Origin: JBAXLO01 sp037134755
GTDB lineage: Bacteria; Bacteroidota; Bacteroidia; Bacteroidales; JACABE01
Assembly (NCBI GenBank): GCA_037134755.1
Contig: JBAXLO010000184.1
Location: 1-9,370 of the forward strand
Direction: 5' to 3'
Length of the DNA: 9,370 bases
Shown here: piece by piece, positions 6,801-9,370 of the stretch
Numbering within the stretch: position 1 is the stretch's first letter
Layout: each line of letters begins with the position of its first letter
The notes under the pieces: generated by a model
What the model was told of the DNA's origin: nothing
The model's database searches: none
Seen by the model: the letters and a program-made list of their open reading frames with translations, nothing else
Position numbers and translations under genes: made by a program

Positions 6801-7826
6801 AATCAATGGTGTCAAGGTATTGATAGTGTTCACGTAGGATTTGGCATCTTAAATAATCCTGTCAACAAGATAAACCCTACTTGCTATGATTCATGTAATG
6901 GACAAGCAACAATTATCCCTTCAGGAGGCATACCTCCATATACTTATCAATGGAGTAACGGCGCTACTACCGCTACTGTTACCGGTCTTTGTGCAGGCAC
7001 CTACACTGTAACAGTCTATGATGTCAATATGTGTAAATCTATTTCAACCATAACTCTAACGCAACCAACTCCTCTATTAGTAAGCCATGCCGTTGTAAAT
7101 GTACCATGTAGTGGTGTTTGTATTGGCACAATTACAGAGACAGTTTCAGGTGGTACAGCTCCTTACTTTTTTCTGTGTAGTAATGGAGAAACAGTTAGTC
7201 CTTTTATAAATTTATGTCCTGATTCATATAAAATAACTATTACTGACAATAATCATTGTGTTGCACACGATAGTGCTGATATTGTAGTTCAGAGCGTGTT
7301 CTTAAATGCCAAAGCATGGGCTGATCAGGATACTATTTATAAAGATTTAAGCACAACTCTTCATGTAACACATACAGCAGGAGCTACTTATTTATGGACA
7401 CCTTCTAATACATTAAGCAGTGCTACAAGCCCTGATCCGGTTGCAACTCCAAGTATCACAACCACCTATTATGTAGTAATGACTGACCAATGGGGTTGTT
7501 CAAAAACAGATACAGTTATAATATATGTCGTTGAAATTGATTGTATGGAGCCATATATATATGTGCCCAATGCTTTTACCCCTAATGGGGTTGGTAAGAA
7601 GGACTTATTATACGTTAGAGGGGAGAAACAAATAGAAAATTTGAAGTTCTCTATATTTGATCGTTGGGGCGAAAAAGTATTTGAAACAGAGAACAAAAGC
7701 ATCCCATGGGATGGCGTTTATAATGGTAAAATGTGTCAACCCGGAGTATTTGTGTATTATCTGGAAGCAACATGTTTTAATAAAAAGACTTTTACTAAAC
7801 AAGGTAATATTACTTTAATAAGATAA
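3810..7826 (+). CDS. Large T9SS-secreted surface protein with SBBP, PKD and SprB repeats and a type B sorting domain
   Basis: From the GTG at 3810 this encodes 1338 residues. The start is chosen because VKKFIILSTLVILLCNLAIA is then a good signal peptide; an in-frame ATG at 3759 would add 17 polar residues in front. Residues about 30-250 resemble the DUF7948 domain that precedes SBBP propellers (FIENKNQW). Residues about 250-700 carry SBBP-type blades: YLGGT, DFPVTPNAY (347-355), DFPVSTNAF (452-460), YLGGSGDD (487-494). A PKD domain follows (YIWDFGDGSP, 800-809), then Ig-like segments. Two SprB-type repeats are at about 1023-1083 (GGIPPYTYQWSNG) and 1095-1155, the second degenerate. The C-terminal 85 residues (VPNAFTPNG, SIFDRWGEKVFE, PWDGVYNG, PGVFVYYLE, ending GNITLIR) are the gliding-motility-associated domain that directs Type IX secretion. 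The protein is likely exposed on or released from the cell surface, perhaps as an adhesin; its ligand is unknown. It leads an operon with a PorP/SprF gene, the usual partner of type B clients. Confidence 0.93.
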   Translation: MKKFIILSTLVILLCNLAIAHRKDTLQSANLKFIENKNQWVKKALFGADVDGGMLFIEKNCLTFNLVLAEDVRHSQAHNKYTGTKPSNIIHYHAYQIEFINCKDAKIKGIDQAPDYCNYFIGKDKNKWASHAHKYSIVDYKGLYDKINLQIYSSKTYLKYDFIVEPQGDINNIKLNYKGADGIKISNDNLVIKTSVNDIVEMKPYAYQIIDGQVKDINCAYQFDGTVVSFKVEDYDKNVPLVIDPTVIFATYTGSTTDNWGFSATYDLVGDVYSGGIVNESGYPVSIGAYQTTNLGLWDVAIIKYDSLGLNRKFATYLGGTECELPHSLIVNRSNQLLIFGTTGSPDFPVTPNAYDTSFNGGPSVTYDAVLVYPYGSDIFVSKLSTDGDQLLASTFIGGTGNDGLNFRDYYAYVMMDGNDSLYANYADGARGEIITDNLNNVYIGSCTFSTDFPVSTNAFQQTNHGKQEGVVFKLDDNLSNLLWSSYLGGSGDDAIYSIDNDANNDIYVTGGTNSSDYHCTPGAYKTAFQGGSADAFVAHISQNGSTLVASSYYGSPNYDQAYFVRTSKDNYVYIYGQTKATSNTLIYNAAYNVPNSGQFIAKFNNTLDSLKMSTVFGTGNGVPNISPSAFAIDVCNRIYAAGWGRCWGGYSVNYPWGSVFGTVNMQVTANAYQPTTDGQDFYMMVLGPNSATLDYATFYGELHSSSSMGNDHVDGGTSKFDKKGYIYQSVCASCGGSDAFPTYPNPGAWSNTNNSYNCNNAVIKFNLNNDFAIADFLDPQSSCAPDTVYFVNTSNGATYIWDFGDGSPIATQANPTHIYTHSGIYNIKLITSIIEGCRLTDTLVKQFVVLSDTTYPIPDVHICKGNLAQIGIQPTSDPTIQYQWIPTTDITDPTIANPIAGPLVTTDYRLVISKTNNSCKDTLIQKVVVYQLNVNAGNDTLTCLDSVKLTAHTTDGPVSYYWSSNANFSDTLNTNYSDSSVIAHFTTPTYFYVMIKNQWCQGIDSVHVGFGILNNPVNKINPTCYDSCNGQATIIPSGGIPPYTYQWSNGATTATVTGLCAGTYTVTVYDVNMCKSISTITLTQPTPLLVSHAVVNVPCSGVCIGTITETVSGGTAPYFFLCSNGETVSPFINLCPDSYKITITDNNHCVAHDSADIVVQSVFLNAKAWADQDTIYKDLSTTLHVTHTAGATYLWTPSNTLSSATSPDPVATPSITTTYYVVMTDQWGCSKTDTVIIYVVEIDCMEPYIYVPNAFTPNGVGKKDLLYVRGEKQIENLKFSIFDRWGEKVFETENKSIPWDGVYNGKMCQPGVFVYYLEATCFNKKTFTKQGNITLIR

Positions 7827-7829
7827 TTA

Positions 7830-8855
7830 TTGAAAAGCAAGACTGCAAATAGAATCCTGTTATTTATACTCTTACTTTTGGCAATCAATGCTAAAAGTCA
7901 GGATATTCATTTCTCTCAGTTTGCAAGTTCTCCTTTAAACTTAAACCCTGCTTTAGCCGGTTTCTTCCAAGGCAACGACCGCTTTATATTAAATAACAAG
8001 AATCAATGGGCAACTGTTACCACACCTTATGTTACTTTCTCCGGTTCGTTTGATATGCAATTGATGAAGAGAAAGTTTTTGCAAGACATCATCGGCATTG
8101 GGGTAGTAGTTAATAATGATGTAGCCGGCGATTCTAAAATGGGAACAACCGAAGCTTCCCTTGCTTTATCATACATAAAAGCTTTAAACAAAAGGAATAA
8201 TCATTTAATATCTTTTGGTATTGAAGCTGGCTTTGCGCAACATAAAATAGATTATGCTAATTTAAGTTTCGACAATCAATTTAACGGTAATTATTACGAT
8301 CCAACTATTGCTTCTAGTGAAAAGTTTCTTAAGAACTCTTATAATTATTTTGATCTGTCAGCTGGTGTTCATTGGTTTTTGCAAACCAGAGATAGAGTTA
8401 GCTTTTCGGCAGGTTTTGCAATGTTCCATATCAATACTCCCAATCTTTCTTTTTTTGATAATAGCAGTGTAGTTTTAAATAGTAAAGAAGTAGTTTATGC
8501 TAACACTTCTTTCGACATTAAAAAGAGTATTGATTTAATCCCATCATTACTTTTTATGAAGCAAGACAATTACTATGAAGTTACTTATGGCGCCACTATA
8601 AAATTTATTACAGATAGCAGTCCTTTTTACTATTCTGCCTTGAATTTTGGTGCTTTTATACGTCAAAATGATGCTGCTATATTAACTGCGGGGCTTGATA
8701 TACGTAAAACTTCAATTTGTATTAGTTACGATTTCAATTTCTCTGATTTACATCCTGCAAGTAAATATCTTGGAGGCTACGAAATATCACTTATTTATAT
8801 ACTCAGCTATCAACGACATACCAAGGTCAAAGATATACGCTGCCCTATTTTCTAA
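7830..8855 (+). CDS. PorP/SprF-family outer-membrane protein
   Basis: This encodes 341 residues, complete and of normal family length. It starts with TTG only three bases after the previous stop. That start gives a clean signal peptide (residues 1-23, ending AKS before Q24), and no ATG lies upstream in frame. The family hallmarks are present: FSQFASSPLNLNPALAG at 28-44, NNKNQW at 55-60, alternating beta strands throughout, GGYEISLIYIL at 315-325 and the terminal RCPIF. PorP/SprF proteins are predicted outer-membrane barrels. They are encoded beside T9SS type B clients and, in Flavobacterium, SprF is needed for secretion of its neighbour SprB. The immediate placement after the large client gene implies it serves that protein's secretion or surface anchoring. 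It is likely translationally coupled to it, given the tiny gap and weak start codon. Confidence 0.93.
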   Translation: MKSKTANRILLFILLLLAINAKSQDIHFSQFASSPLNLNPALAGFFQGNDRFILNNKNQWATVTTPYVTFSGSFDMQLMKRKFLQDIIGIGVVVNNDVAGDSKMGTTEASLALSYIKALNKRNNHLISFGIEAGFAQHKIDYANLSFDNQFNGNYYDPTIASSEKFLKNSYNYFDLSAGVHWFLQTRDRVSFSAGFAMFHINTPNLSFFDNSSVVLNSKEVVYANTSFDIKKSIDLIPSLLFMKQDNYYEVTYGATIKFITDSSPFYYSALNFGAFIRQNDAAILTAGLDIRKTSICISYDFNFSDLHPASKYLGGYEISLIYILSYQRHTKVKDIRCPIF

Positions 8856-8867
8856 TGATCCAAGCTA

Positions 8868-9370
8868 ATGAAGTATTGTAAGTTGATATATAATTTTGCC
8901 ACTAAATTCACATGTCTTTGCCTGTTGTTTACAATGGTTATGATTTCATCTGATGCCTTTTCGCAAACAGCCGAAGATAATCTTAAAAATGCTGACGAAA
9001 CTTTTGCCAAAGGCGATTTCTATAATGCTTCCGTTTACTACAAACAAATATTAGACAACGATACTACCAATTGCGATATAGCCTATAAATACGCCAATTC
9101 ATGCAGATTATACAATAATTATATTGATGCCGAAAAATGGTATCTTTACATTATAAATCGGAACAATAGAAATTATCCATTGGCGGCTTTTTATTATGCT
9201 GAAATGAATAAATATAATGGCAAATACGAGCTTGCTATAGCCAGTTATAAAGATTTTTATAATAAGAATAAAGACAAAATTGATTTCTACTCACAAAAGG
9301 CTAAGCAGGAGATTGCTTCCACTGAGTTTGCTATTAAATTAATGAAAGATACTGTTAAAACAGAGATTAC
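8868..9370 (+). CDS. Exported TPR protein, probably PorE/OmpA-type, 3' end cut by the window
   Basis: An open frame begins at ATG 8868, 12 bases after the PorP/SprF stop, and stays open for 167 codons to the window edge. It is too close to the edge to be closed by a stop. Residues 1-32 form a signal peptide (MKYCKLIYNF, hydrophobic core, SDAFSQ). The mature part is helical with TPR spacing: AEDNLKNADETFAKGDFYNA (35-54), YYKQIL, IAYKYANSCRLYNNYIDAEKWY (71-92), YYAEMNKYNGKYELAIASYK (109-128). In Bacteroidota, genes in this position after a PorP/SprF gene commonly encode TPR, WD40-like and OmpA-like peptidoglycan-binding domains in one chain, linking outer-membrane secretion parts to the cell wall. 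Only the TPR part is visible, so the OmpA domain is a prediction. No Shine-Dalgarno is seen; translation is probably coupled to the gene before. Confidence 0.85.
   Translation, partial: MKYCKLIYNFATKFTCLCLLFTMVMISSDAFSQTAEDNLKNADETFAKGDFYNASVYYKQILDNDTTNCDIAYKYANSCRLYNNYIDAEKWYLYIINRNNRNYPLAAFYYAEMNKYNGKYELAIASYKDFYNKNKDKIDFYSQKAKQEIASTEFAIKLMKDTVKTEI

Overview
The window looks like chromosomal DNA from a gliding or Type IX-secreting member of the Bacteroidota. It is strongly A+T-rich. It carries a large secreted protein with SBBP, PKD and SprB-type repeats and a gliding-motility-type (type B) C-terminal sorting domain. Next to it are a PorP/SprF outer-membrane protein and the start of a TPR protein of the kind often fused to OmpA. 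Promoter-like signals fit the Bacteroidota TAnnTTTG box better than an E. coli -10. No rRNA, tRNA, CRISPR array or transposase gene was seen.

Layout. A heptamer microsatellite lies at 7-34. A minus-strand gene at 146-919 encodes a membrane-anchored or secreted protein with one FG-GAP/VCBS-like calcium-loop motif; its family is not recognised. The 960 bp from 920 to 1879 hold no convincing protein gene but are crowded with repeats: (i) a 149-bp dyad-symmetric element with several hairpins and 12-bp terminal inverted repeats (960-1108), resembling a REPIN/MITE; (ii) a 27-bp imperfect direct repeat flanking it that duplicates the start region of the 146-919 gene; (iii) an array of nine or ten imperfect palindromes spaced 41-42 bp apart (about 1230-1622), alternating with A-tracts; (iv) a minus-strand intrinsic terminator (1744-1779); (v) four copies of CCTGACAGG arranged as two hairpins (1792-1866). 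Between these, 1173-1229 and 1623-1743 are plain A+T-rich DNA.

A minus-strand gene at 1880-3592 encodes an exported MuiA-family (DUF4140/DUF4139) protein. It diverges from a plus-strand cluster that begins near 3770. That cluster holds the large T9SS client (3810-7826, GTG start), the PorP/SprF protein (7830-8855, TTG start, 3-nt gap) and a TPR protein (8868 onward, 12-nt gap, cut by the window end). The tight spacing implies one operon: a secreted surface protein, its likely outer-membrane partner or anchor, and a periplasmic or outer-membrane TPR/OmpA-type partner.

The protein genes are recognisable families. The most unusual material is the non-coding 920-1879 region, especially the helically phased palindrome array, and a strong Shine-Dalgarno with a ten-codon minicistron whose stop overlaps the GTG start of the large adhesin-like gene.
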